Source: GH45 sp046704385
GTDB lineage: Bacteria > Bacteroidota > Bacteroidia > Bacteroidales > SZUA-534
NCBI GenBank assembly: GCA_046704385.1
Contig: JBJKSB010000049.1
Location: 1-47,631 of the forward strand
Direction of reading: 5' to 3'
DNA: 47,631 bases
The notes under the pieces are model-generated. The model was given only the letters and a program-made list of their open reading frames with translations. It was not told the origin of the DNA and searched no databases. This document shows positions 25,007 to 35,000 of the stretch, piece after piece. Position numbers and translations under genes: made by a program. The stretch's first letter is position 1; every line of letters starts with the position of its first letter.

Positions 25007-28000
25007 TTAGAATGACAGGTTTAAACCAAATATCACCTTTTTCGAGGTGGGATAGCTACCCTTGTCAACACCCAATGCATTGCCAACTCCTGTAACCTCA
25101 GGATCGAAACCAATATATTGGGTAAAAGTGAAGAAATCTTCAAGTGAGGCATAAACCCTAAACTTATTTATTTTAAGCTGGGCAAGTACTGATTTGGGAA
25201 GGGTATAACCCAATTGAATTTGTTTTATTTTAAAATACGAACCATTAAAAATCATTGCTGACGAGGTATAGTATTTATCCAAATCATTCGCTCCGGCACG
25301 GGGTCTTGTACCTGTTGGGCTATCTGCTTTCCAGCGATCCTCAGTAAAATAAGTCAGACTATTTACAGCATAATCGGTACGGTTAAGGCAGGCAAATATG
25401 TCGTTTCCTTGCGAACCCTGTCCGAACAATATAATATCGAATCCTTTATAATCGGCATTTAAAGTAATACCATAGGTCATATCCGGAATTCCTTTGCCTA
25501 ACATCACCCTGTCGTCGTCGTTGATAACGTTGTCGCCATTCTGGTCAACAAAAACCGGGTCGCCAGTAGCAGCGTCAATTCCCTGAAATTCGTAACCATT
25601 AAAATACCAGGCAGGTTTACCCACTTCGAAACGGGTAATACCACTGGTGGTATGGAAACTTGCACCGGCAATGTAATCCAATGATTGATGTATATTGGTA
25701 ACTTCGTTCTTAATAGTAGAAACATTACCCCTTACGCCATAATGAAAATCCTTAATCTTATCCTGCCATCCCAGTTCCAGCTCAATTCCTTTATTCTCAA
25801 TATTACCGGCATTTATAGGTGAGGCTGTATTTCCAACAATGGTTGAAGGTGTAATACCTGTAACAATTAAATCTTTAGTCTTTTTGTTAAAATAATCAAA
25901 AGCCAGACTCAAACGGTTACTCATAAACCTGGCATCAATACCAATGTCGGTTTGTTCCTGGGTTTCCCATTTTAACTCCTCGTTTCCGGTTGTTGATGGT
26001 TTGTAACCAATGTTATATACCGGCTCAGATGTAAATGGATAACTTCCTGTACTTGCTACAGATGGCAAATATGCATAGCCTCCCAGTCCGGCTAGTGAAC
26101 CATTTTGTCCCCAGCTGGCACGTAATTTCAAATGGTCAATTATATGCGAGGTGCTTGCCATAAATTCCTCTTTAGAAATCACCCAACCAAGCATACCTCC
26201 GGGGAAATAACCCCAACGGTTTTTCAGCGGAAGAAACGCTGAATCAAAAGCATCGGCACGTAATACAAACTCTGCCAGGTATTTTTCCTGGTAATCGTAA
26301 TTCACACGTCCGAAATAAGCATTTTGGGTCTGTAAACCTGGTTCACCTCCGGAAATATCTTTCACGGCTTCAGGCGTGGCATAAGCAAAATAGTAATACC
26401 TCGGATCATCCCTAAGTACGCCTAAATTATCATCGCTTCCTGTTTTGCTCCCCGATACTCCGTAAGAACGGATTTTGGTAAATGATGTACCCAATGTGGC
26501 TGCCACATTATGACTGCCAAACGACCGTCTGTAATTAGCAAAGTTTTCCCACTGAATACGGGTATTGGTATAGGTAGATGCATTAAGCGAAACAAAATTA
26601 CGATAAGCCATCGAGTTGGCATAGTAATCCTCAGAGTAACCATAGCTTTCCGATGCTCCAAGCAGGTATGAAAAACGTGAGGTAACAACCAGTCCTTTTA
26701 TCGGTTTAAGGTTTAAATATGATGTTCCATTGATATTATAACCAGAATTTAAAGTATAGTCCCTGTCTCTCATGATTAATGGATTGAGGTTCTCACTGGT
26801 TAAAAATGGTGAAACCCCATAATAATTACCATTGCCATCGCTTAAAAGTTCACCAACCCCGGTAGCACGATAATTTGCCAGGGCAGCCGACATATTATCT
26901 GGCATATTGTCCTCGGTGTAAGTAACGGCCGTCATGGGATCGAGCTGTAAAGTACTCAATATGAGCGAACCATATTCTGATCCTTCCGATACGGCCCTTC
27001 TTTTATAGTACTCAATTTGATTATTGGTTCCTATTTCAAGCCAGGGTTTAATATTGTAACTGGTATTAATCATACCGGTGTAACGCTTATATATATCTGC
27101 ATCGCCTACAACCATACCGTTGTTGTCGAGCATGCTGCCCGATACATAATAATTCCCTTTTTCGTTGCCTCCCTGAAAACTCAGGTTATGACGTTGCATT
27201 ATTGAGGGCTCAAAAATTTCATGAATCCAATCTGTGTTTTGTTTAAAATCCCAATACTGGTAAACCCGGTCCATATTGAATTTACCGGCCTCCACAAAAT
27301 AGTCGATAAATTGCTCTGAATTCATTACTTTAGGAGTCTTGCCAAGGCTTTGTGAAGTTAACTGGTAATCGTAAGAGATAGTACCCGTTCCAATTTTTCC
27401 TTTTTTAGTTGTAATAAGAATAACACCATTACCGGCTTGCGCTCCGTAAATAGCTGCCGATGCTGCATCTTTCAAAATCTCCATGCTCTCAATGTCATTG
27501 GGTTCAATACCGGCAATTGAAGATGCAATACGTCCGTCAACCACATATAAAGGTGCTATGGCATTGTTTGAATTAATACCCCTGATACGAATCGTTGGTG
27601 AACTACCAGGAGATGCTGAAGATGAATAAACCTGGGCACCTGCTGTTTTACCTGCAAGAGCCTGAAGTGGGTTGGAAATGGTACGGTTTTCCATGTCCTC
27701 CGTTTTAACTTGCGAGATGGCACCGGTAACATTACTTTTTTTCTGTACACCATAACCCACAACCACAACTTCATCGATGTCGGTAATTTCAGTTTCCATT
27801 TTTACGTCAATTTCTGTTTTCCCCAAAACAGATACTTCCTGAGATTTCATCCCTATAAATGAGAATACCAGGATAGCATTGTCAGGGACATTCTCCAATG
27901 TGAAGTCTCCTTCAGCACCAGTAATAGTCCCCAAGGTAGTTCCCTTTATTGTAATTGTAACTCCCGGAATCGGAAGGTTCGCAGCATCTACAACAGTACC

Positions 28001-28150
28001 CTTAACTGTTTTTTGTTGCTGTAATGTTGTCTCACCTGCAAAAACTGTAAATTGGAAGGCAATAAACAGTAATAACAGGGACAAACCCCTTTTACAACAT
28101 AATCCCCTATTGTTAAATAAGGATGTAAAGAAGTAAATCTTTTGTTCCAT
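25007..28150 (-). CDS. susC: SusC/RagA TonB-linked outer-membrane transporter
   Basis: A 1047-residue SusC-family protein. It has a signal peptide (cleaved near FAG, about residue 39), then a carboxypeptidase-D regulatory-like domain (about 47-135), the TonB-box-like segment DEVVVVGYG (about 137-145), the plug (about 150-250, with AGKTAGAQV and the SusC signature), and a beta-barrel ending in a terminal aromatic (LSF). It imports the bound oligosaccharide or glycoside using TonB energy. It starts 45 bases after the esterase at 28196-29845, so the promoter of the operon is probably upstream of that esterase. Full length for the family. Confidence 0.95.
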   Translation of the reverse strand: MEQKIYFFTSLFNNRGLCCKRGLSLLLLFIAFQFTVFAGETTLQQQKTVKGTVVDAANLPIPGVTITIKGTTLGTITGAEGDFTLENVPDNAILVFSFIGMKSQEVSVLGKTEIDVKMETEITDIDEVVVVGYGVQKKSNVTGAISQVKTEDMENRTISNPLQALAGKTAGAQVYSSSASPGSSPTIRIRGINSNNAIAPLYVVDGRIASSIAGIEPNDIESMEILKDAASAAIYGAQAGNGVILITTKKGKIGTGTISYDYQLTSQSLGKTPKVMNSEQFIDYFVEAGKFNMDRVYQYWDFKQNTDWIHEIFEPSIMQRHNLSFQGGNEKGNYYVSGSMLDNNGMVVGDADIYKRYTGMINTSYNIKPWLEIGTNNQIEYYKRRAVSEGSEYGSLILSTLQLDPMTAVTYTEDNMPDNMSAALANYRATGVGELLSDGNGNYYGVSPFLTSENLNPLIMRDRDYTLNSGYNINGTSYLNLKPIKGLVVTSRFSYLLGASESYGYSEDYYANSMAYRNFVSLNASTYTNTRIQWENFANYRRSFGSHNVAATLGTSFTKIRSYGVSGSKTGSDDNLGVLRDDPRYYYFAYATPEAVKDISGGEPGLQTQNAYFGRVNYDYQEKYLAEFVLRADAFDSAFLPLKNRWGYFPGGMLGWVISKEEFMASTSHIIDHLKLRASWGQNGSLAGLGGYAYLPSVASTGSYPFTSEPVYNIGYKPSTTGNEELKWETQEQTDIGIDARFMSNRLSLAFDYFNKKTKDLIVTGITPSTIVGNTASPINAGNIENKGIELELGWQDKIKDFHYGVRGNVSTIKNEVTNIHQSLDYIAGASFHTTSGITRFEVGKPAWYFNGYEFQGIDAATGDPVFVDQNGDNVINDDDRVMLGKGIPDMTYGITLNADYKGFDIILFGQGSQGNDIFACLNRTDYAVNSLTYFTEDRWKADSPTGTRPRAGANDLDKYYTSSAMIFNGSYFKIKQIQLGYTLPKSVLAQLKINKFRVYASLEDFFTFTQYIGFDPEVTGVGNALGVDKGSYPTSKKVIFGLNLSF

Positions 28151-28195
28151 AATTTTAGATTTAGTTAATAATTGTCTAGCGTTATTTGTTAGCGT

Positions 28196-29845
28196 TTAAA
28201 ACCCTTTAAAAGGAAATGAATTGGCAATCTCCAATAATTCCTTATCGTGATTGTACTTCATTTCACAAGTAGTATTTAATATCATAGTGGCCCTGTTTTC
28301 GTTGGTAAAAGGTTCCCATTTGGGAAGATCGTCGGTGTTTGGATTCCCGGTGTAAGCAAATTGAATCCACGCACTACTTATTTTATCGGCCAATGCCATT
28401 GCTTCTTTCCCTCCCCCGGTCATTTGGTTACAGCGTTGAATATTATCAAAAACAAAGGGCAGGTCCATACAATGTGTCGATCGAAAAATTCCATTTAATA
28501 CCGGCGATTGCCATGTAAATAAATAAGTATATACCTTAGCTTCTTGCTGATTGCATTTTAAAATGGCGTGCTTAACTGCGGCTGGTCTGAAGATTAAATC
28601 GATATCTAATAAATCTTTAGAAACATATTGCGGATAAGCTTTTTCAAAGGCTGCAATAAACTCATTCGTCCTGTCGCCATATTTCTTTTTCAGTTCTTTA
28701 ACAGCACCCTCTCTGTCAATATTCCTTAAAGCCGGGATGTATGTGCTTGCGGTAAATTCATTTAAAGTGGTCCCCACGAGTAAAGGAATATCTTTAGAAA
28801 TCTCAAATGATTTCGGATCGGATGGCTGATTGGGTAAAATATCACCATCAACCGTTGGTGCCCAACCAAAAATAAATGGGTAAAATCCTTCCTCAGCCGC
28901 TTGCTTACGCACCATTTGAACCGCTTTATTTCCGGCTTCCAGTAATTTATCATAGGGATATTTCTGAAGTTCATCAATCTGCGATGATTTCAGATGTAAT
29001 TCCTCCATTACCTTGCAGCCAATCATTCGTGAGTATTTCGACTCCATAGTATTAAGGAGCGAACCGCTTTGTACTATTGCTTTTTGAAAAAGGCCTTTGG
29101 CTAGAGGGGATGCCATTAAGGTGACTACTTTACCTCCTCCACCCGACTGTCCAAAAATGGAAACGTTTGCAGGATCACCACCAAAGTTAGCTATGTTGTC
29201 ATGTATCCATTGTAAAGCGGTAATTATATCAAGTAATCCTGCATTACCCGAATGAGCATACTTTTCGCCAAAGGCCGACAAATCCAAAAATCCAATAACA
29301 TTTAATCTATGATTGAGAGATACTAAAACAACATCACCTTTTTTACTTAATGCAGCACCATCATATGATGGTAATTCCTGCGATGAACCGGCAGAATAGC
29401 CTCCTCCGTGCAGCCAAACCATTACAGGACGCCTTTTCTGATCGTTAATTCCCTGGGTCCAGATATTCAGTCGCAGACAATCTTCGTCAGCATGACCATC
29501 GTCCCAGTCAAAAACAAAAGCCTGCTCATCACTTTGCCAGCCTGTACGTTTACCTTGTGGGCAAACAGGCCCGTAAGCCCTGGTGCTTTTTATACCTTCC
29601 CACTTTCGAGTTTTATGGGGAGGCATAAAACGTTCCGCTTCAGCATAAGGAATACCTTTATATATATAGGTTCCATTTTCAATATATCCGGCTACTTTAC
29701 CCGATTCTGTTTCAACAACCACATCCTTGTCAGTTGTAATAATTCTGGTATTCGATTCCTTTTTGATTTGTTTTACACGATTTCCCGTACACGAAAACAA
29801 TCCGATAAAAATTATGAAATAAAAAATGGTAAAGTGCAACCTCAT
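28196..29845 (-). CDS. Type-B carboxylesterase, lipoprotein (4 of 4), first gene of the SusCD operon
   Basis: A 549-residue type-B carboxylesterase with lipobox GLFSC (Cys19). The oxyanion HGGG is at 146-149 and the nucleophile Ser234 in GQSGGG; TLNEF (acid) and STHCMDLPFVF (histidine region) complete the triad. It resembles the esterases at 8116-9771 and 9782-11449 more than the one at 1095-2666. It is the promoter-proximal gene, directly divergent from the hybrid two-component gene and upstream of susC, so it should be among the most strongly induced genes. A surface esterase as first gene fits de-acylation being the entry step of the pathway. Confidence 0.88.
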   Translation of the reverse strand: MRLHFTIFYFIIFIGLFSCTGNRVKQIKKESNTRIITTDKDVVVETESGKVAGYIENGTYIYKGIPYAEAERFMPPHKTRKWEGIKSTRAYGPVCPQGKRTGWQSDEQAFVFDWDDGHADEDCLRLNIWTQGINDQKRRPVMVWLHGGGYSAGSSQELPSYDGAALSKKGDVVLVSLNHRLNVIGFLDLSAFGEKYAHSGNAGLLDIITALQWIHDNIANFGGDPANVSIFGQSGGGGKVVTLMASPLAKGLFQKAIVQSGSLLNTMESKYSRMIGCKVMEELHLKSSQIDELQKYPYDKLLEAGNKAVQMVRKQAAEEGFYPFIFGWAPTVDGDILPNQPSDPKSFEISKDIPLLVGTTLNEFTASTYIPALRNIDREGAVKELKKKYGDRTNEFIAAFEKAYPQYVSKDLLDIDLIFRPAAVKHAILKCNQQEAKVYTYLFTWQSPVLNGIFRSTHCMDLPFVFDNIQRCNQMTGGGKEAMALADKISSAWIQFAYTGNPNTDDLPKWEPFTNENRATMILNTTCEMKYNHDKELLEIANSFPFKGF

Positions 29846-29937
29846 GTGTAAGACATTAAAAACTACAATAATTCATCTTACAATAATATTAAAAGCCCTA
29901 TAGTCCTATTTTTTAGAATGTTCAATAATATTTTGTG

Positions 29938-29989
29938 TTTGTTTAAAATAGCTTTTCTATTTGTTCAAATTGTTGTGTATTTGTTTAAA
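29938..29989. promoter_or_regulatory. Three TTTGTTYAAA direct repeats, candidate regulator site
   Basis: TTTGTTTAAA (29938-29947), TTTGTTCAAA (29960-29969) and TTTGTTTAAA (29980-29989) repeat with start-to-start spacings of 22 and 20 bases, about two helical turns. They lie in the 217-base divergent region between the esterase-SusCD operon and the hybrid two-component gene. AraC-type domains, as at the C-terminus of that regulator, bind direct repeats spaced this way. Binding is inferred; AT-rich background could produce similar strings. Confidence 0.5.
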
Positions 29990-30027
29990 AGTTGTCGTTT
30001 AACATGAAAGCGATGATTCTAATATTA

Positions 30028-30035
30028 TATATTTG
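30028..30035 (+). promoter_or_regulatory. Candidate -7 box of the hybrid two-component gene
   Basis: TATATTTG fits the Bacteroidota -7 consensus TAnnTTTG exactly and lies 27 bases before the ATG at 30063. No clear -33 TTTG is found at the ideal distance, so transcription may need an activator, or the gene may be weakly expressed. Confidence 0.5.
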
Positions 30036-30062
30036 TGTTCACCACACTAAACTCTGTTTCCG

Positions 30063-33000
30063 ATGAAGGGCAGCATTTTTATTTTTTTGACATTTATGTG
30101 TTCTTTGATTGTATCAGGGAGCACCATAACCCCTTCTGAAATAGTAGAAAACAGGGTAACCATAGCCAATAATCTTTCAAATCAACAGGTAACCTCCATT
30201 GCTGAAGATGCTTTGGGTCATATTTGGATAGGAACCATACGGGGATTAAATAAATATAATGTTTTTGAGTATCAGCAGTATTTTAATACCAACGATTCAC
30301 TAAGCGTAAGCGACAACCGGATTAATCAAATTTATAAAGACTCCAAAAATCAGCTTTGGATTGCCACAATCAACGGGATTTGCAAGTATAATGACCAGGA
30401 TTGTTTTGATCAGGTTCCCATTGAAAGCTCAAGTCAAAATGCTATTTACTTATTTGAAAATCATGATGGAAAGCTATTCCTGAACCTGAACTTTGCCATC
30501 TATGTGTACAATGCCGAAACCAACGCTTTTGAACCGGCCATAAAAGACATCGGCTTAAATAATTTGTATACCTTTTGTTTTATCGATAAATCAAATCAGC
30601 TTTGGATTGTTAAACCCTTTGAATTATTATGCTATAATACTAATACTTATGAGCTTAAGGCAACATATACTTTTGACAGGCAGGTAACCTTTGCTTACCT
30701 GGACGAAAGCGATGACCTTTGGTTAAGTTCCTGGAACCAGATAAATATATTTGATACCAAAACGAATCAGTATATCAAGGTACCCGATGAAATTGCAAAC
30801 CATAAACTTTTACCCAAATCGATAATTGTCAGGATGTACCCTTACAATAGTTCATCAACTCTTATACAAACGCAAAACGACGGAATTTTCCTTTACAACC
30901 ATATTAACGGAAGCATTGTACATCAATCTGAAAATGGCTTTCCTTTTGAAGTTCCCGATGTTGAAATAACTACCTTTTTTACTGACTCGCAAAAAAACCT
31001 GTGGATTGGATCCTTCGATCATGGGTACTTTACCCGTTATAATTATAAAAAACAGTTTAATTCAAACAGCTTTTTAAATTCTAAACTCGAAGGAAAATCG
31101 GTAATTGCCATAGCTAACGATAAAAATAGCAATTTATGGATGGTAACCCGATCAAACGGCTTGATTATATACAACAACCAAACCCACAAATTTAAAAATA
31201 TCAGCAATTCTGATCTTTTCTCTTTCCGAAAAACCCATTTTCTTCATAAGGCAACAAAACTTATGGTTGATAAGGATAACAACATCTGGATTTTATCAAA
31301 CTGGATTTTATTACGTACCCGTTTTGAGAATGGAGAGGTTGTAATTAAAAAATGGTACTATTTCCCAAGCGGAATTATGTCGATAACCCAGGACCATAAA
31401 GGAACCATTTGGTTAGGTGGCCTGAATGAAAATATTTATACGTTGCGCCAGGGCGAATCGGAATTCCAGCCATTTCACCTGTATGGAAAAGAATTTAACT
31501 TTACCCCAACCATGATTACCCTGTCGACAGGTAAAATATTGATTGCCTCGTTTGATAAAGAATTACAGCTTATTGACCCGGATACATGGAAAGTAGCAAC
31601 GGTTCCTATCCGGCATTTAATAACTAATTTTAAGTTTGTTCCGGTTCACCTGTTTGAAGATTCCGAAGGGGTGGTATGGATTGGGACGGTAAAAAGCGGA
31701 TTATTTCGTTACGATCCCGGGCAGAATAAAGTTGAAGCAATTAAAGGCCCTGCCTGTTCCGATATTACCAGTATTACCGAAGATGTTTCAGGAAACATTT
31801 GGGTTGGTACACTGTACGGTTTAAGTAAATACGACCGCACTACCAATAATTTTTTAAACTATTATAAAACCGATGGAATAGGGGGTAACCAGTTTAACGA
31901 GCAAAGTGTTTGCCGCATGCCCGATAATTCACTCATTTTTGGAGGCACTCACGGTATAACTTACTTTAACCCTATCGATATTGGATACAAAAGAACAGTG
32001 CCTTTGCTTTTTGAGAATTTGAAAATCCACAATAAATTAATGTCACCGTTAAGTACTAATGTAATTGACAAAATTTTAGCCTACAATCCTGAAATTAATT
32101 TGAATTATGATCAAAACAGTTTCACTATTTCATTTACAGCCATTGATTACAGTGAGTACGAAAGAATAAAATACGCCTATAAACTGGAGGGCTTTGATAA
32201 TATCTGGATTGAAGCGAATAAAAACCACCAGGCCTATTATTCCAATATTCCGGCTGGCAAATACACGTTTAAAGTTAAATTATATAATGACGAGAATACG
32301 GTAACCCCGACAGAGAAGGCAATTTCGGTGAGAATAAAACCAGCACCGTGGTTTAGCTGGCCGGCCATACTATTTTATATGATTATTATTTATGGCGTTG
32401 GCTATTTGTTTTATCGCAACCTAAAAAGGATTAAAATAAACAAGGACAAAGCTTTACAGGCCGAAAGGGAAAGGGAACAGGAACATAAAGTGAATAAAAT
32501 GAATATGAGTTTCTTCTCCAATTTAAGTCATGAATTCCGTACCCCGTTAACCATGATTTCAGGACCGGTCTCTATACTGGCAGCTGATAAGTGGTCCAAC
32601 CCCGAGTCAAAGAAACTGCTTTATATTATTCAGCGAAATGTGAATCGGATGCTGCGCCTCGTAAACCAGTTAATGGATTTTAATAAACTGGAAAACGACA
32701 CCTTAAAGCTTAAAGTTAAACTCACAGATATTATTCAGGAGCTGAATCAATTAATTGAAGTATTCACGCAAAATGCCAATGAAAAAGGTATTGAGCTTAG
32801 CACCTACGGTCTTGAAGATAACTTTGTTATGTGGCTCGACGGCGATAAGCTTGATAAAATTATGTCCAATCTCATTTCCAATGCCTTAAAGTTCACCAAA
32901 AGTGATGGTGAAATTAAAATTTCGTTCGATATAATAACCCGTGAAGCCGCTGAAGAACTATTTAAAATACCTGAGGAAAATAAGGGCATGCAATTCGTAA

Positions 33001-34100
33001 AAATAAAGGTAAGCGATACCGGAAAGGGCATCCCCGAAGATAAACTCGATAAAGTTTTTGAAAGGTACTACCAGCTTGATAATCAAACCCGTGAATTTTA
33101 TAACTGGGGTACAGGAATTGGTTTATACTATTCCCGCTGTTTGGTTGAATTGCACCACGGTTTTATAAAAGCCGGCAACCGGACAGAAGGCGGCGCTGAA
33201 TTCACTTTTATAATTCCTGTCGATGATTTTGTTTATTCAGAAGAAGAACGTTCGGATGAAGATAACGACCCGCAAGGTTATATCAGGACCATTGAAAAAG
33301 AGAAACAAAAGGATACAGACGATTCCCTTGAAAACGAAGCATTAAAACCAAAACTGTTGATTATTGATGACGACACGGAAATTATCCATTACCTGAAATC
33401 CATATTATCGTCTCAGTATGACATTACTTATAAGTTTGATGCCGAATCAGGCTACAGTTCACTCAAACAGGTGGAACCCGACCTTATTTTATGCGATGTG
33501 GTAATGCCCGGCACCGACGGATATGCTTTTACCACCAGGGTTAAGGAAAATCCATCCTATTGTCATATTCCTATTATCCTTGTAACAGCTAAAGCCACGG
33601 TCGAAAACCAGGTTGAAGGACTTAACACAGGTGCCGATGCCTACGTTACCAAACCTTTCGACCCGACCTACCTGGTAGCCCTGATCAATTCACAGCTTAA
33701 AAACAGAAAAACCATACAAAGCTTACTGGGAAGTACCACCAAAACCGACAAAATTGAAGCAAACATACTGGCTCCGCACGATAATACTTTTATGACCAAC
33801 CTTTACGATTTGATGGAAAAAGAACTGTCGAATTCAGAGCTGAATGTAAACAGGATTACTGAAGTACTTAAAATTTCGCGCACTAAATTTTATTACAAGG
33901 TAAAGGGCCTTACCGGTGAAAATCCAAATGTGTTTTTCAAAACCTATAAATTAAACCGGGCTGCTGAGTTAATTCTGGAGGGGCACCATAATATATCGGA
34001 AATTGCTGATATTACAGGGTTTAGCACACCTTCGCATTTTTCAGTCAGCTTTAAAAAACAGTTTGGGGTTTCACCCAGCGATTATCATAAAATGAGTTAA
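30063..34100 (+). CDS. Hybrid two-component system sensor/regulator (HTCS)
   Basis: A 1345-residue one-protein two-component system of the PUL-regulating type. Seen in order: a signal peptide; a periplasmic beta-propeller region with many WIGT/WIAT/WLGG-type Reg_prop repeats (about 35-640); a Y_Y_Y domain (about 685-755); a transmembrane helix (about 762-785); HisKA with His823 in SNLSHEFRTP; HATPase with the N-box SNLISNALKF and G-boxes DTGKGIP and GTGIGL; a receiver domain (about 1097-1210) with phospho-acceptor Asp1145 in CDVVMPG; and a C-terminal AraC helix-turn-helix (about 1250-1345). It would bind a breakdown product of the substrate in the periplasm and activate the divergent esterase-SusCD operon. 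All signalling residues are intact. Confidence 0.95.
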   Translation: MKGSIFIFLTFMCSLIVSGSTITPSEIVENRVTIANNLSNQQVTSIAEDALGHIWIGTIRGLNKYNVFEYQQYFNTNDSLSVSDNRINQIYKDSKNQLWIATINGICKYNDQDCFDQVPIESSSQNAIYLFENHDGKLFLNLNFAIYVYNAETNAFEPAIKDIGLNNLYTFCFIDKSNQLWIVKPFELLCYNTNTYELKATYTFDRQVTFAYLDESDDLWLSSWNQINIFDTKTNQYIKVPDEIANHKLLPKSIIVRMYPYNSSSTLIQTQNDGIFLYNHINGSIVHQSENGFPFEVPDVEITTFFTDSQKNLWIGSFDHGYFTRYNYKKQFNSNSFLNSKLEGKSVIAIANDKNSNLWMVTRSNGLIIYNNQTHKFKNISNSDLFSFRKTHFLHKATKLMVDKDNNIWILSNWILLRTRFENGEVVIKKWYYFPSGIMSITQDHKGTIWLGGLNENIYTLRQGESEFQPFHLYGKEFNFTPTMITLSTGKILIASFDKELQLIDPDTWKVATVPIRHLITNFKFVPVHLFEDSEGVVWIGTVKSGLFRYDPGQNKVEAIKGPACSDITSITEDVSGNIWVGTLYGLSKYDRTTNNFLNYYKTDGIGGNQFNEQSVCRMPDNSLIFGGTHGITYFNPIDIGYKRTVPLLFENLKIHNKLMSPLSTNVIDKILAYNPEINLNYDQNSFTISFTAIDYSEYERIKYAYKLEGFDNIWIEANKNHQAYYSNIPAGKYTFKVKLYNDENTVTPTEKAISVRIKPAPWFSWPAILFYMIIIYGVGYLFYRNLKRIKINKDKALQAEREREQEHKVNKMNMSFFSNLSHEFRTPLTMISGPVSILAADKWSNPESKKLLYIIQRNVNRMLRLVNQLMDFNKLENDTLKLKVKLTDIIQELNQLIEVFTQNANEKGIELSTYGLEDNFVMWLDGDKLDKIMSNLISNALKFTKSDGEIKISFDIITREAAEELFKIPEENKGMQFVKIKVSDTGKGIPEDKLDKVFERYYQLDNQTREFYNWGTGIGLYYSRCLVELHHGFIKAGNRTEGGAEFTFIIPVDDFVYSEEERSDEDNDPQGYIRTIEKEKQKDTDDSLENEALKPKLLIIDDDTEIIHYLKSILSSQYDITYKFDAESGYSSLKQVEPDLILCDVVMPGTDGYAFTTRVKENPSYCHIPIILVTAKATVENQVEGLNTGADAYVTKPFDPTYLVALINSQLKNRKTIQSLLGSTTKTDKIEANILAPHDNTFMTNLYDLMEKELSNSELNVNRITEVLKISRTKFYYKVKGLTGENPNVFFKTYKLNRAAELILEGHHNISEIADITGFSTPSHFSVSFKKQFGVSPSDYHKMS

Positions 34101-34120
34101 ATATACCCAGGGGGAAATAA

Positions 34121-34248
34121 ACAACGTTTAGTATATGCAAAGTAGGCGATTGCGGGCTTCAAACCTATCAAACCGTTACAATTTTGAAGCGGTTTACAAC
34201 AGTTGAATTTAGTACCATTTCGCCTATTTTGTATATACATTGTTATGT
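34121..34248. repeat. Long imperfect palindrome, attC-like in layout
   Basis: The segment GTATATGCAAAGTAGGCGA (34131-34149) matches the reverse complement of 34220-34238 at 17 of 19 positions, with ACAAC at the left edge and TTGTTATG at the right. Inside are further pairings (GCTTCAAA 34156-34163 with 34183-34190; AAACCG 34170-34175 with CGGTTT 34190-34195). It lies directly after the RloB stop, as a recombination site follows a gene cassette. The outer boxes do not fit the integron RYYYAAC/GTTRRRY consensus well, so integron origin is not claimed. Confidence 0.5.
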
Positions 34249-34271
34249 TATGTTCAGTTTATCTTATTTTA

Positions 34272-35000
34272 TTAATTATTTTGAGCTTTAACAAGCTCTT
34301 TAATAAGATGATGAACTTTAGTACAAGGGCATTGTAAATGAGGTGGTTTTATCACTTTAGAATGAAAATCTTCTAATTTTACAGCTCGTTCAATTGCTTC
34401 ATCCAATTTACCTTTCATTTTTTGGTAGGTAATTTGAATAAATCGATTTTTCGACTTCATTGTATTATAATAATCGAATTTATCATTCTGTAAAATCGGT
34501 TCAGTAGGATAAAGTGTTCTTAATATTTCAGTTAATCTTGAATAATATTTTCTTCTATTTTTATATTCAGGATCTTCAGGATTGACTTCTTCAAAATGCA
34601 ATAAAACCCAAAGTTCAAAATCATCGTTACTCCAAGCTGTGTTAATACCTTTTGAATTTGCATTAGTTATTGAATCGTTAAATGCAGTATCTTTTTGATC
34701 ATTTTCTTCCTTATCACGATCAAAAACACACCAAACTTGGGCTCCATCATCTAATTTTAGCACTTCTTTTCCTTCACTTGTTACTTCAATCAAATCATTT
34801 TTTCTAAAATATTCTGTTGCAATATCTACCTGTGCATGATGTTGTTTTGTATTACCAAGCGTTGATACTTGAACATTTTTTCTTTTAAATAATTCAAAAT
34901 ATGCTGGCTCTACAGCTCCATCCTCACAGAATATAATAAAAGTGCTTTTTGAGTTAGCATCCCTTTTATCATCTTCTTTAATTTCCCAAGGTTCCTTCAT
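34272..35000 (-). CDS. rloB: RloB-family protein (AbiLii-like, TOPRIM-like)
   Basis: A 242-residue protein from ATG 35000; an upstream in-frame ATG at 35051 would overlap the ATPase gene more deeply and adds a segment outside the family domain. It has FCEDGAVEPAYF (Glu26, the CEGxTE-like motif), VFDRDKEE (Asp94, Asp96) and an NDDFELWVLLHF segment, the pattern of RloB/TOPRIM-related nucleases. RloB occurs with an AAA ATPase in phage-defence abortive-infection modules (AbiL). The start overlaps the ATPase gene end by 23 bases, indicating coupled translation. Nuclease activity has to be inferred from the family; the residues expected for metal binding are present. Confidence 0.82.
   Translation of the reverse strand: MKEPWEIKEDDKRDANSKSTFIIFCEDGAVEPAYFELFKRKNVQVSTLGNTKQHHAQVDIATEYFRKNDLIEVTSEGKEVLKLDDGAQVWCVFDRDKEENDQKDTAFNDSITNANSKGINTAWSNDDFELWVLLHFEEVNPEDPEYKNRRKYYSRLTEILRTLYPTEPILQNDKFDYYNTMKSKNRFIQITYQKMKGKLDEAIERAVKLEDFHSKVIKPPHLQCPCTKVHHLIKELVKAQNN

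Noticed and set aside
29938..29989. CRISPR array
   Set aside because: Only three 10-base repeats with 10-12 base spacers and no cas genes; a regulator site is the better reading.
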